Assembly (NCBI GenBank): GCA_027488935.1
Contig: JAIYAP010000007.1
Coordinates: forward strand, 19,324-83,323
DNA: 64,000 bases
Source of the DNA: Saprospiraceae bacterium
GTDB lineage: Bacteria; Bacteroidota; Bacteroidia; Chitinophagales; Saprospiraceae
Reading direction: 5' to 3'
A model generated the notes under the pieces. That model had not been told where the DNA came from. It worked only from the letters and a program-made list of their open reading frames with translations, and searched no databases. The position numbers and the translations under genes were made by a program. Positions within the stretch are counted from its first letter, which is position 1. Every line of letters starts with the position of its first letter. Positions 1 through 9,211 of the stretch are shown piece by piece.

Positions 1-1091
1 TGAAGCGCCTGTTCAATTTGCCCGATAAACGCGGTATGATCTTGCGCCAAATAAATATACTCGGCAAACCCCAGGATATCGTTTGAAAAGGCGGTACTCA
101 CCACCGCTTTGCCTGCTGCAAGATACTCATTGATTTTGAGCGGATAAATACTGGCCGTGAGGGTGTTGCACAAAAACGGAATCAGCACACAATCCATATA
201 TTGCAGGTAAGCGGGCAAACTTTCGAGCGGACGGCTGCCGGCCCACACGACATTGGGCAATTGATCGAGTCCAATTTGAGCAGGTCCACGGCTGTTGATC
301 GGACCAATCAGCAATAGAGTATGCTCCGGATACGCCAAGGCAATTTTTTTCAATAAAGGGTAGTCAATCCGCAGGGCGTCTAAGTTTCCCACAAAACCGA
401 TCACTTTTCCGGTTTTACCTTCCAGTTCTTTCGGACGTCGGAAGCGTCCCTGCAGCACCGTTTTAAACAGATCAACCGCTGCGGCATTGAAATACAGTAC
501 AATACGATCCGAATAGGGCTGTTTTAGTTTTTTCAGGTTGCTGGAGGTCACAAACGTCAAATCGGCCTGACGGATCGCCGCAATTTCCAGGTCGGTGCCG
601 TGTTTGTCGGTATATGGATCCTGGGTAATATCGTCGATGCAATGGTAAATTTGAAGGGCAGCGCCTGCATTTTCAGGCAACATACTGGCATAAAACGGAT
701 TGTAACAATTGATGTACACATATTCCTGCCAGCCGTGATCGCGCAGGGCCTTGCGGATGGCGCGCAGCACAATGCGGTTGTTCCAGGCCTGAAAAAACTG
801 GTACACCAAACCCGGTGGCAACCAGTTGATGGGCAAGGTGGGTGGAGGCGTAACGGCCACAAAATTGTTGGGTATTTGGGGTAAGGTTTCATACTGTACC
901 CGACCTAACAGCAAGCCAGGCAGGCGTTTGCGCAGCACCGGATCGTGTTTTAACAAGTCTTTCCAGGAATACGGATGATTTACGTACAACACCCGATTGG
1001 TCCGCGCAATTTCCTTAGCCATCGAAAGCGAGATCGATGAATAGGGATTATCGGTGCGAAACAAAGAAAAAAACAGGGTATCGTAAGTCAT
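1..1091 (-). CDS. Glycosyltransferase (group 1-like), truncated by window edge
   Basis: Reverse-strand reading from ATG at 1091: MTYDTLFFSLFRTDNPYSSISLSMAKEIARTNRVLYVNHPYSWKDL... with GFVGNLDALRIDYPLL and NEYLAAGKAVVST motifs; frame stays open to position 1. Not in the supplied ORF list. Confidence 0.75.
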   Translation of the reverse strand, partial: MTYDTLFFSLFRTDNPYSSISLSMAKEIARTNRVLYVNHPYSWKDLLKHDPVLRKRLPGLLLGRVQYETLPQIPNNFVAVTPPPTLPINWLPPGLVYQFFQAWNNRIVLRAIRKALRDHGWQEYVYINCYNPFYASMLPENAGAALQIYHCIDDITQDPYTDKHGTDLEIAAIRQADLTFVTSSNLKKLKQPYSDRIVLYFNAAAVDLFKTVLQGRFRRPKELEGKTGKVIGFVGNLDALRIDYPLLKKIALAYPEHTLLLIGPINSRGPAQIGLDQLPNVVWAGSRPLESLPAYLQYMDCVLIPFLCNTLTASIYPLKINEYLAAGKAVVSTAFSNDILGFAEYIYLAQDHTAFIGQIEQAL

Positions 1092-1154
1092 GGGCAAGAC
1101 AGTGCTTTGAATTTTATTTTTAAAAAATGGCGTTTAAAACAGCAAAAGGGTGCA

Positions 1155-2516
1155 TCAAATTTTTCCATCCTGTGGAACTACAGCGGGCCGAAGTTTGTGT
1201 AGCAACATTTCGTAACCCATTTTATACACCCAGGGCACCAGCCCGAATGCGCGCCACCAGCGGATGCCGTAATGCCGGTTTAAAAAAAACTGCATCCACA
1301 CAAAACTGATGCTATAGCCCGTTAGAGTAGCATAAGCCGCCCCAAACAGTCCAAAATTGCGAATCAACACATAACTCAGTCCCAGATTGAGCACCGCTGT
1401 GGCCGTGGTAAAGGCAAAATTAGTCGCAGGTCGGCCGGTAGCATCCAAAATGGTTCCGCACTGTACCGCAAAGGGCATAAACAAGCCAAAAAAGGCGGTA
1501 AAACGCAAAATATTGGCACTTTCCAGGTATTTAGGCCCCGCAAACAACAACATAATAGGCTCCGCAAACAACAACACCGTGATCAAAAAAGGCAAAATAA
1601 TGGCCAAAATTGCGCCCACGCTGCGTTCGTACAACACCTGAATACCTGCTACGCCCTGTTCTTCCAGGTGGGCCGCACTTTGCGGAAACACCACCGAAGC
1701 GATGCTAAAAGATGGCGCTTCAATGAGTTGGGTAATTTTACCAGCAGCATCATACACAGCAAAAGCGGCGGGCCCAATGAGCTGGCCCAACGCAAGTTTG
1801 TCGATGCTTTTGTAAAACATGGCGCTCAAATTGGTCCCCAGCACATATTTGCCATACGATAACATCACGCGCACCCAGGTCCAATTAAGCCGCTTTGAAA
1901 ATTGTAAAAAAGGCCGTGCATATAAAGCGGTGTAAAACAGTCCAACCAGTGCCCCCAGCAGCATGGCGATGGCAAGGTGTTGTAAAAGCATCGGGTAGCC
2001 CATCATTTTACAAAACACAACCCAGGCAAACAAAAAACCGCGAAAACAGATGGTGCTCCAAAAAATACCCCGAAACTCAAAATTGGCCTGTTGCACAAAA
2101 TTGCAATGGTAAAGCAGGGCCATCACAAAATTGGTGAGGAAATAGACCGGTAGCACATACAAAACCTGGGGCGATTGAAAACTAGATGCAATCCAGGACA
2201 TGCTGCCCCACAATAAGACATTGGAAATCAAGGAAAAACAGAGGCTCAGGAACAAGGCCGCGCTGGAAATAGCCGATACAGCGCCCTTATCCTGGCGGTG
2301 GGTATTTAAAAAACGGATAAAACCATTCTGAATCAAGCCATTACGCCCCATTTCGAGGGTATAGGTAATGATCAGAAACAGTCCCCAGGCGGCAAAGTCT
2401 TCTTTCGACAGACCGCGCAGCAACAGCACCGTTGTACCCAGCGAAAATACCAGTCCTGCGCCTTTTTCAAGCAAAGTCAGCAAGCCGGCGCGAAACCATT
2501 CCGTACGGCGCTCCAT
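1155..2516 (-). CDS. Polysaccharide biosynthesis flippase (Wzx/MOP-like membrane protein)
   Basis: Multi-TM hydrophobic protein; likely start MERRTEWFRAGLL at 2516; adjacent to GT and chain-length/BY-kinase-like gene. Confidence 0.75.
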   Translation of the reverse strand: MERRTEWFRAGLLTLLEKGAGLVFSLGTTVLLLRGLSKEDFAAWGLFLIITYTLEMGRNGLIQNGFIRFLNTHRQDKGAVSAISSAALFLSLCFSLISNVLLWGSMSWIASSFQSPQVLYVLPVYFLTNFVMALLYHCNFVQQANFEFRGIFWSTICFRGFLFAWVVFCKMMGYPMLLQHLAIAMLLGALVGLFYTALYARPFLQFSKRLNWTWVRVMLSYGKYVLGTNLSAMFYKSIDKLALGQLIGPAAFAVYDAAGKITQLIEAPSFSIASVVFPQSAAHLEEQGVAGIQVLYERSVGAILAIILPFLITVLLFAEPIMLLFAGPKYLESANILRFTAFFGLFMPFAVQCGTILDATGRPATNFAFTTATAVLNLGLSYVLIRNFGLFGAAYATLTGYSISFVWMQFFLNRHYGIRWWRAFGLVPWVYKMGYEMLLHKLRPAVVPQDGKI

Positions 2517-2526
2517 GCGTGTTTGT

Positions 2527-4773
2527 TTATGCGATGTTTTGTGCGTCCATTTGTGTGAGGACCGAACCGCCATAGCGTTCACCGAGTCCCCGCAAAAATG
2601 TGATCGTTGCGGCATCCTGTTGTTTAATGGCCATACGCGCATTGAATACGCCGATTACCCGATCCACATAAGGCAACAATTCCTGGGCGTCCGAATTTTG
2701 ATTGAGCGCCGCCGCCTCCAAAAGAATAAAATCGTAATGTCCTTTTAGTGCGGTTAAAAACTGTGCAAACGCTTCATGCTCCAACAATTCGGATGGCGAA
2801 CTGTGCATGCCGGTATTGCCAATTACATCCACAAAATGGTCTTCCGGATCCATTTGCCCTTTTTCCTTTTGTTGAAACACCTCTGCCAACCCATATTCGC
2901 GAATCAACTGGTTGAGCAGGGCGCTGTTGGGGCTAGCCTGCGCTGCATAAGCATCGGGCAAGGGCATTTTAAAATTCGTGTCGAGCATCAACACTTTTTT
3001 ATTGTTGGCAGCCAGGCTATAGGCCAGCGCGTGCATGATAAACGTTTTGCCTTCTTTGTTTTTAGGGCTGGTAATCAGGAACACCCGCTGGTTTGATTGC
3101 AACACCTGGGTTCGGATTTTGCGCACATTATCCCGGAAACTACTGAAAGCAGGCGCGGTAATTTTACCGGCAAAAACCTGGTTAAAATCGAGACCTTTTA
3201 CCGGAATGGTGCACACGGTACCCAAAAAAGCCAAGTCCGTAGTGTGTTTTTTAAATGAATCGATGGATTGGATGGTATTGTCTAAATAGGCGAATAAAAA
3301 CAACAAAATGCAGGTAAGGGTACCCGAAACAATGGCGGCAAAAGCACTGATCATGGTTTGGCGCGTGGGCTCGGGATGCTCGGGCAATTGCGCATTTTCT
3401 ACAATCGACAGCGGATTGACGGCATTTTCGAGGTTCATTTTTGCCTTGACAAATTCAGCGTCGGCTTCTTCAAATTCTTTCCGCGCCCGTTCTTCATCCG
3501 ATTCTAATTTGGAGGAAATTTCATCGCTGGCCGCCATCGAACTCAGTTTGTTTTTGAGCGACCAGATTTCCTGGCTCAGTCGGCTCGAACTTTCTGAGGC
3601 TTCAATCCGGTCCATATCAATCGACACCTTTTCTTTATACAGGTCTTCCCTGGTTCTTTTCGAATCTTCCGGGCGTTGTTTACCCAGCACTTTCGCCGAG
3701 CTTTGTACCGTTCTTTCCAGATCTGATTTTGCTTCCGCCAGTTCAGTTTCCACATCTTCGTCTTTCCCGCCCGTTTCGATGCTGCGTTTGGTGAGTTCGC
3801 GCACCCGTTGAAACTGTTCGTCGGTGCTATTTTTTTCCAAAACCCGGCCCTGGGTAACGTCGACATCGCGTTTTTTACCGTCATTCATGTATTTATCCAG
3901 TTTTTCTACCGATTCGGCCGCTGAACGTTTGCGGGCTGAAGCGCGTTGCTGGTCAATTTCCAATTTGGCAATTTGTGCGATCAACTCTTCACTTTGTTTA
4001 CCCAGCGCAGGCAGTCCCTTTTGTTTCAGGTACATAAAACGGAGGTCGGTAATAGAATCCACCACCTGTTTTTTGTCTTCCGACAAGCGCGAAAAAGCTT
4101 CCACTGATTTGCGTTTTTCCCGCACCGAAAGGTTGTGGTAATAGCGCATAAAGCGGGTGGAATAGGTATTAGCCATAAACCGCGATAAAGCCGGGTTTTC
4201 GGTGGTCAGTTCAATGGATAAATAATCGGTAGTGCCTTTGCGTTTAATGGCAAGGCAAGCGCTCAAGGCATCGTGGTCGTACCCGTATGCACGTGACACG
4301 CGGTCGAGTAAAAAATCCAGCTCCGGGCTAAAAGAAGGGTCGGTAAGGCTGTCGAGGTTGATTTTGCTAATTTCTTTGCGCAGCGCATCCGATTTAGCGG
4401 TAAAATCGTCGGGTGTAAGTCCAACCAATGCCGGATTGCCTTGGCGAAAAGCCTTTTCAGGTCCGCTTGGACTGGCCGAAAGATCGTGTTTCAGCATTTC
4501 TATCCCCAAAATTTTGAGGGTAGAGCGCGACTGGGTAAATTCAATCAGGTTAGAAAATGCGTTATCTACCTGGTATTGTTGCACAAATGCATCGGAGTTA
4601 TCAGAATTGATCCCTTTATAGTTCACAATACCGGTGGCCATAATGACGGTGGCCTTGTATTGCTTCGGTTTTCGGCCAATAAACAGATAGGTCGCTGCAG
4701 CCGTTGCCAGCATTACGGAAAGAATCAGCCATTTACGGCGCGCAAGAATGCGTATCAGGTAAGCAATATCCAT
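2527..4773 (-). CDS. Exopolysaccharide chain-length determinant / BY-kinase-like protein (Wzz + P-loop-like domain)
   Basis: N-terminal MDIAYLIRILARRKWLILSVMLATAAATYLF (Wzz TM), long coiled coil, second TM, C-terminal VFLITSPKNKEGKTFIMHALAYSLAANNKKVLMLDT. Confidence 0.8.
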   Translation of the reverse strand: MDIAYLIRILARRKWLILSVMLATAAATYLFIGRKPKQYKATVIMATGIVNYKGINSDNSDAFVQQYQVDNAFSNLIEFTQSRSTLKILGIEMLKHDLSASPSGPEKAFRQGNPALVGLTPDDFTAKSDALRKEISKINLDSLTDPSFSPELDFLLDRVSRAYGYDHDALSACLAIKRKGTTDYLSIELTTENPALSRFMANTYSTRFMRYYHNLSVREKRKSVEAFSRLSEDKKQVVDSITDLRFMYLKQKGLPALGKQSEELIAQIAKLEIDQQRASARKRSAAESVEKLDKYMNDGKKRDVDVTQGRVLEKNSTDEQFQRVRELTKRSIETGGKDEDVETELAEAKSDLERTVQSSAKVLGKQRPEDSKRTREDLYKEKVSIDMDRIEASESSSRLSQEIWSLKNKLSSMAASDEISSKLESDEERARKEFEEADAEFVKAKMNLENAVNPLSIVENAQLPEHPEPTRQTMISAFAAIVSGTLTCILLFLFAYLDNTIQSIDSFKKHTTDLAFLGTVCTIPVKGLDFNQVFAGKITAPAFSSFRDNVRKIRTQVLQSNQRVFLITSPKNKEGKTFIMHALAYSLAANNKKVLMLDTNFKMPLPDAYAAQASPNSALLNQLIREYGLAEVFQQKEKGQMDPEDHFVDVIGNTGMHSSPSELLEHEAFAQFLTALKGHYDFILLEAAALNQNSDAQELLPYVDRVIGVFNARMAIKQQDAATITFLRGLGERYGGSVLTQMDAQNIA

Positions 4774-5214
4774 AACAGAATCGTCGTATTCAGTGAGGGG
4801 GTGTAGGACTAAACAAAGCAATTGCGTGCGTTTGAACAACAAACGGCGCATAAATCGTTAAGAAAGTGTGGAAGTATTGCTTCCGGTTGCCCGGAGTCGT
4901 GCAGACGGTTTTTGGAAACAGCCTGGAAAAGCAATAGATGGATTAAAAGTATAAAAACAGGCACACACTAAGTAAAAGTCTACGACAAAGATAATACCAA
5001 TCTGCGAGTTGACTTGGTTTGGGTGGGGATTTTTACAAAACACGCCCAGCATAAAAAAGCTTGACACCGCAGTAGAACCTCCAATGAGGCCTAATTTGGG
5101 TCGATTTGTAGAAAAATACTTTTCCACATGCACAAAGGCCCCGAACTTTCGTTTTCTTTAATGCTTGCGCCCAACTGAAATCCACTTATATTTGTTCATT
5201 AAAATTCATACCCT

Positions 5215-7407
5215 GTGATGTTGAATTTGAAGCGCGTGCTGCGCACATTTGACTTTGAAAAATTTATAACGGACATGAAATTGAAATCGTCCCTCGTGCT
5301 GTTCTCGTTCATTGGAATAGCGGGTATCGCTTTTTTAGTGAACCGTACACACCCAGTCAGTACCGACCCCAATCCGCAAAAAGAAGCAGCCCTGATACAG
5401 GCGTTGTTGCAGGGATTGGCCAACCTGCATTTTCAACCCAAGGCCATCGACGATCAGTTTTCGAAAGAGGTGTACAACCTTTATTTGAAAGACATCGACA
5501 ATGGCAAACGTTTTTATAATAAAGCGGACATTGACCAGCTCAAAGGTTTTGAAACCAAGCTCGACGATCAGGCCAATGCCGGCACCTTCGAGTTTTTCAA
5601 CCGCTCGGTGGAGTTGATGGAAAAGGCCTTGGTTAAAACGCAAGGCTGGTACCGTGAATTGCTCGCCGCGCCCATGGATTACAGCAAAAATGAAATGCTG
5701 GAATCGGATCCTAAAAAGTTAGAGTGGGCCAAAGACGATGCGGAATTGCGCAGCCGTTGGGAAAAATGGATGAAATACGAGGTGTTGAGCCGGGTAACCG
5801 ACGAACAAACCAAGCAAGACAAAGCGGATTTTAAAGGCGAAAAGAAAACTTTTGAGCAATTGGAAACCGAACAGCGCGCAAAAGTGCTCGATACCTATGA
5901 TAAATGGTACAAGCGCATGCAAAAGGCGACCCGCGCCGACCGCATGGAATTGTACCTCAATTCGATCACCAATGTATTTGACCCGCATACCGGCTATTTT
6001 TCGCCAAAAGACAAGGAGAATTTTGATATTCAAATGTCTGGCAAACTCGAAGGCATCGGTGCGCGCCTGCAAAGTGATGGTGAAAAAACCAGCGTAACTG
6101 AAATTGTTACGGGCGGACCAGCCTGGAAACAAGGTGCCCTGGAAGTAAAAGACGTGATTGTAAAAGTTGCGCAGGGCGAAGGCGAGGCGATTGATGTGAT
6201 GGGTTGGGAAATAGACGATGTGGTATCCAAAATTCGTGGTCCGAAAGGCACCGTGGTAACCCTAACCGTTCAGAGAACAGATGGCACCGAAAAAACCATC
6301 AAAATCACCCGCGATGTGGTGTTGATGGAAGAAGGTTTTGCCAAATCACTCCTGCTGAAAGGCAGCGAAACCGAGCAGGATAAAATCGGCTATATTTATT
6401 TGCCGAAGTTTTATGCTGATTTCACACCGCAGGGCGCTACCTCTTGCGCAGCGGATGTGGCAAAAGAAATTGAAAAACTGAAAAGCGAAAAAGTAAAAGG
6501 TATCATCCTCGATTTGCGTGGCAACGGGGGCGGTTCTTTGCGCGATGTGGTGCAGATGTCGGGTTTGTTTATCGAAGAAGGCCCCATCGTGCAAGTGAAA
6601 AACCGCTCTAAAACGCCCGATATTATGCGCGACAACGACAGCCGTGTACAATGGGGCGGTCCGTTGGTGGTGATGGTGAATGGTTTTAGCGCTTCGGCTT
6701 CCGAAATTTTGGCCGCTGCCATGCAGGATTACCACCGCGCTGTGATTGTGGGGTCTACCAGCACGTATGGCAAAGGCACGGTACAACGCTTTTTGGATTT
6801 GGACAATGCCACCCGCGACGAATCGGTAAAACCGCTGGGCGATATGAAACTGACAATCCAGAAATTTTACCGCATCACGGGCAAAACTACCCAATTGGAT
6901 GGCGTTACCCCGGATATTGTGTTGCCTGATTTTTACAATTTTGTAGAGCTGGGTGAAAAGGAAAACGATTATCCGCTCGAATCAACCACCATTCAGGCGG
7001 TGCCATACAACCAAAATGCCTATCAGATTGCCGATTTGGGCAAATTGAAATCGGCCAGTGCGACACGGGTAGAAGCCAATGAAACCTTTAAAAAGGTAAA
7101 TGAAAACGCCATGCGCCTGCGCAAGCAAAAAGACCAGACGGTTTATCCCCTGGAGGGCAACAAATACCGTATGTGGAATAAAAAACAGGACGAAGAAGCC
7201 GATCGGTATGACAACCTGTTCAAACCCATTGATGGTTTTGTGCTGGAAAACTTGAGCGCCGATTTGCCTCAAATTCAGGCAGATACTTCCCGCGCTGCCC
7301 GCAATGAAGGCTGGATGAAAGATAAAAAGAAGGACATTCAACTGCATGAAACGTTTAAGATCATGCAGGATATGATTCGGATGGATGCCGTGGCTGGAAA
7401 GCAGTAG
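5215..7407 (+). CDS. prc: C-terminal processing (tail-specific) S41 peptidase with PDZ domain
   Basis: PDZ region GIGARLQSDGEKTSVTEIVTGGPAWKQGALEVKDVIVKV; catalytic region GNGGGSLRDVVQMSGLF...VNGFSASASEILAAAMQDYHRAVIVG. Confidence 0.88.
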   Translation: MMLNLKRVLRTFDFEKFITDMKLKSSLVLFSFIGIAGIAFLVNRTHPVSTDPNPQKEAALIQALLQGLANLHFQPKAIDDQFSKEVYNLYLKDIDNGKRFYNKADIDQLKGFETKLDDQANAGTFEFFNRSVELMEKALVKTQGWYRELLAAPMDYSKNEMLESDPKKLEWAKDDAELRSRWEKWMKYEVLSRVTDEQTKQDKADFKGEKKTFEQLETEQRAKVLDTYDKWYKRMQKATRADRMELYLNSITNVFDPHTGYFSPKDKENFDIQMSGKLEGIGARLQSDGEKTSVTEIVTGGPAWKQGALEVKDVIVKVAQGEGEAIDVMGWEIDDVVSKIRGPKGTVVTLTVQRTDGTEKTIKITRDVVLMEEGFAKSLLLKGSETEQDKIGYIYLPKFYADFTPQGATSCAADVAKEIEKLKSEKVKGIILDLRGNGGGSLRDVVQMSGLFIEEGPIVQVKNRSKTPDIMRDNDSRVQWGGPLVVMVNGFSASASEILAAAMQDYHRAVIVGSTSTYGKGTVQRFLDLDNATRDESVKPLGDMKLTIQKFYRITGKTTQLDGVTPDIVLPDFYNFVELGEKENDYPLESTTIQAVPYNQNAYQIADLGKLKSASATRVEANETFKKVNENAMRLRKQKDQTVYPLEGNKYRMWNKKQDEEADRYDNLFKPIDGFVLENLSADLPQIQADTSRAARNEGWMKDKKKDIQLHETFKIMQDMIRMDAVAGKQ

Positions 7408-7425
7408 AATATAAGGCAAATTAGG

Positions 7426-7465
7426 AGCCCCTTGTGCTTTTTCGAAAGCGCAAGGGGCTTTTTTA
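7426..7465 (+). terminator. Rho-independent terminator after prc
   Basis: agccccttgtgctttttcgaaagcgcaaggggcttttttat: strong stem followed by T tract. Confidence 0.85.
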
Positions 7466-7471
7466 TGCGCT

Positions 7472-8155
7472 TTATTTATCCATCAAACGCAATCCTTCTC
7501 GGCGGGTTAAAGGAGCCAGCGATGTTGCAGCAATAAATGCCCGAACCGCCTCAGGATTGGTGCGGGAATATTGTCGCAAGGCCCAACCCGCCCCTTTTTG
7601 AATAAAAAACTCCTTGGATCCAGCCAGGCGTCGGATATACTCGAACAGGAGCGCCGAATCGGTATCGTTTTTATACGAAAGTTGAAAAATAATGCTCACC
7701 CGTTGCAGCCACATATGGCCCGAATCCATCCAGCGTTCGGTGACAGGTTTTATTTGTTCGGGGAACCGTTTGAAGTGCATGCCCACCAATTTGGCAATCC
7801 AATCGACCGTATCCCACCAGGATCGGGTACAAATGAGGGTTTCGAGCAATTGTATGGCCTGTGCGTCGTGTTTTTTAATCGTTTTTTCAACACATTGTAA
7901 GGCAAAATAGTGCATTTCACGGTGATCATCTTCAAAACACAAATGGGTAAGCGCAGGAAGGTCGGCAGGCGTGGGCAAGCCGTTTTCCTGAAATATTTGT
8001 TTGGAAATGGCCACCCAATGCGGCGCCTTCAGGCCAAAAAATTCAAATTGATGGCGCATATAAGCCATTTGTCCCTGGGCAATGGAAGGGTCGCCCGCCG
8101 TACGAAAACGCGCTGCAACCAGAGTATAATAGGATTGAGGATCGAGCATGCCCAT
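7472..8155 (-). CDS. DNA alkylation repair protein (AlkD-like HEAT-repeat)
   Basis: YMRHQFEFFGLKAPHWVAISKQIF...TRSWWDTVDWIAKLVG...KEFFIQKGAGWALRQYSRTNPEAVRAFI typical of AlkD family. Confidence 0.88.
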   Translation of the reverse strand: MGMLDPQSYYTLVAARFRTAGDPSIAQGQMAYMRHQFEFFGLKAPHWVAISKQIFQENGLPTPADLPALTHLCFEDDHREMHYFALQCVEKTIKKHDAQAIQLLETLICTRSWWDTVDWIAKLVGMHFKRFPEQIKPVTERWMDSGHMWLQRVSIIFQLSYKNDTDSALLFEYIRRLAGSKEFFIQKGAGWALRQYSRTNPEAVRAFIAATSLAPLTRREGLRLMDK

Positions 8156-8292
8156 ATTTTTAGTGTCGAAAGGTACAAAGAGGCCTCCAAAACCTTGTAT
8201 CCATCGAAAGGAAAGCCGCGCTTAAAACTAAATTGCGCGAAAAGCCGTTCCTTTGCAATCCAATCCAACTTACGTGAACACATCTTTTTGAT

Positions 8293-9177
8293 ATGATGAA
8301 ACAAGTCTTTTTACCCTTGGCGACCATCTGCTTTCTATTTGGCGCCTGCGCAGTGAAACCCAAAGCAAATTTTACCATGCCGGTTAAAAAAGTAACGGCA
8401 CCTGCTTTGGTCAACTTTACCAACACCTCTTTGAAAGCAGAAAGCTATGAATGGGACTTTGGGGATGGTGGTACTTCCAAAGAAGTAAGCCCTAGCCATA
8501 AATACAAACATTCCGGCAATTTTACCGTCGTACTTAAAGCCACTAAAGGCAACAAAACTGTTCTTTCCAAACAAATGATCCAGGTAACTGCACCCGAGCG
8601 CTGTCTCGTAGAAATTGAAACCACCATGGGCACCATGCTTGCCGAACTGTATTCGGCAACCCCCAAGCACCGCGACAATTTTGTCAAACTTGCCGATGAA
8701 GGCTATTATGACGAATTGTTGTTTCACCGGGTTATTTCCGGGTTTATGATCCAGGGCGGCGATCCGAATTCTCGGGGCGCAAAACCCGGCCAATCCCTTG
8801 GCTTCGGCGGCCCAAGCCACTTGGTTCCGGCCGAATTTGTCGATTCACTGGTACACCTGAAAGGCGCAATTTGTGCAGCCCGCACCAGCAATCCAGAAAA
8901 AAAATCGAGCGGTTCGCAGTTTTACATTGTACAGGGCGCACCTGTTGCAGCGGAAATGCTCACCCAGATTGAAAACAGCCGCGGCTTTCACTACACCCCC
9001 GAACAACGGGCAGGTTACACCACCATCGGTGGCACCCCGCAGCTCGACCGTGAATACACGGTGTTTGGCCGCGTAATTGAGGGTTTGGACGTTATAGACA
9101 AGATTGCGGCGACCCAAACAGGCGCTGGCGACCGCCCAACGACCGATGTGAAAATGAAAATTCGGGTCATCAAGTAA
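8293..9177 (+). CDS. Lipoprotein with PKD domain fused to cyclophilin-type peptidyl-prolyl isomerase
   Basis: Lipobox FGAC; PKD YEWDFGDGGTSKEVSPSHKYKHSGNFTVVL; cyclophilin ETTMGTMLAELYSATPKHRDNFVKLADEGYYDELLFHRVISGFMIQGGD. Confidence 0.88.
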   Translation: MMKQVFLPLATICFLFGACAVKPKANFTMPVKKVTAPALVNFTNTSLKAESYEWDFGDGGTSKEVSPSHKYKHSGNFTVVLKATKGNKTVLSKQMIQVTAPERCLVEIETTMGTMLAELYSATPKHRDNFVKLADEGYYDELLFHRVISGFMIQGGDPNSRGAKPGQSLGFGGPSHLVPAEFVDSLVHLKGAICAARTSNPEKKSSGSQFYIVQGAPVAAEMLTQIENSRGFHYTPEQRAGYTTIGGTPQLDREYTVFGRVIEGLDVIDKIAATQTGAGDRPTTDVKMKIRVIK

Positions 9178-9211
9178 TTTCAAATCCAAGGAGCGCCGGG
9201 TTCCGAACAGC

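Noticed and set aside
557-892. ORF 111 aa on minus (and + ORF 600-884)
   Set aside because: Alternative frames of the glycosyltransferase that reads cleanly from 1091 to 1 on the minus strand; Cys/Pro/Arg-rich translations look spurious.
2368-4621. Numerous + strand ORFs opposite the Wzz/flippase genes
   Set aside because: Antisense shadows of well-supported genes; no recognisable motifs.
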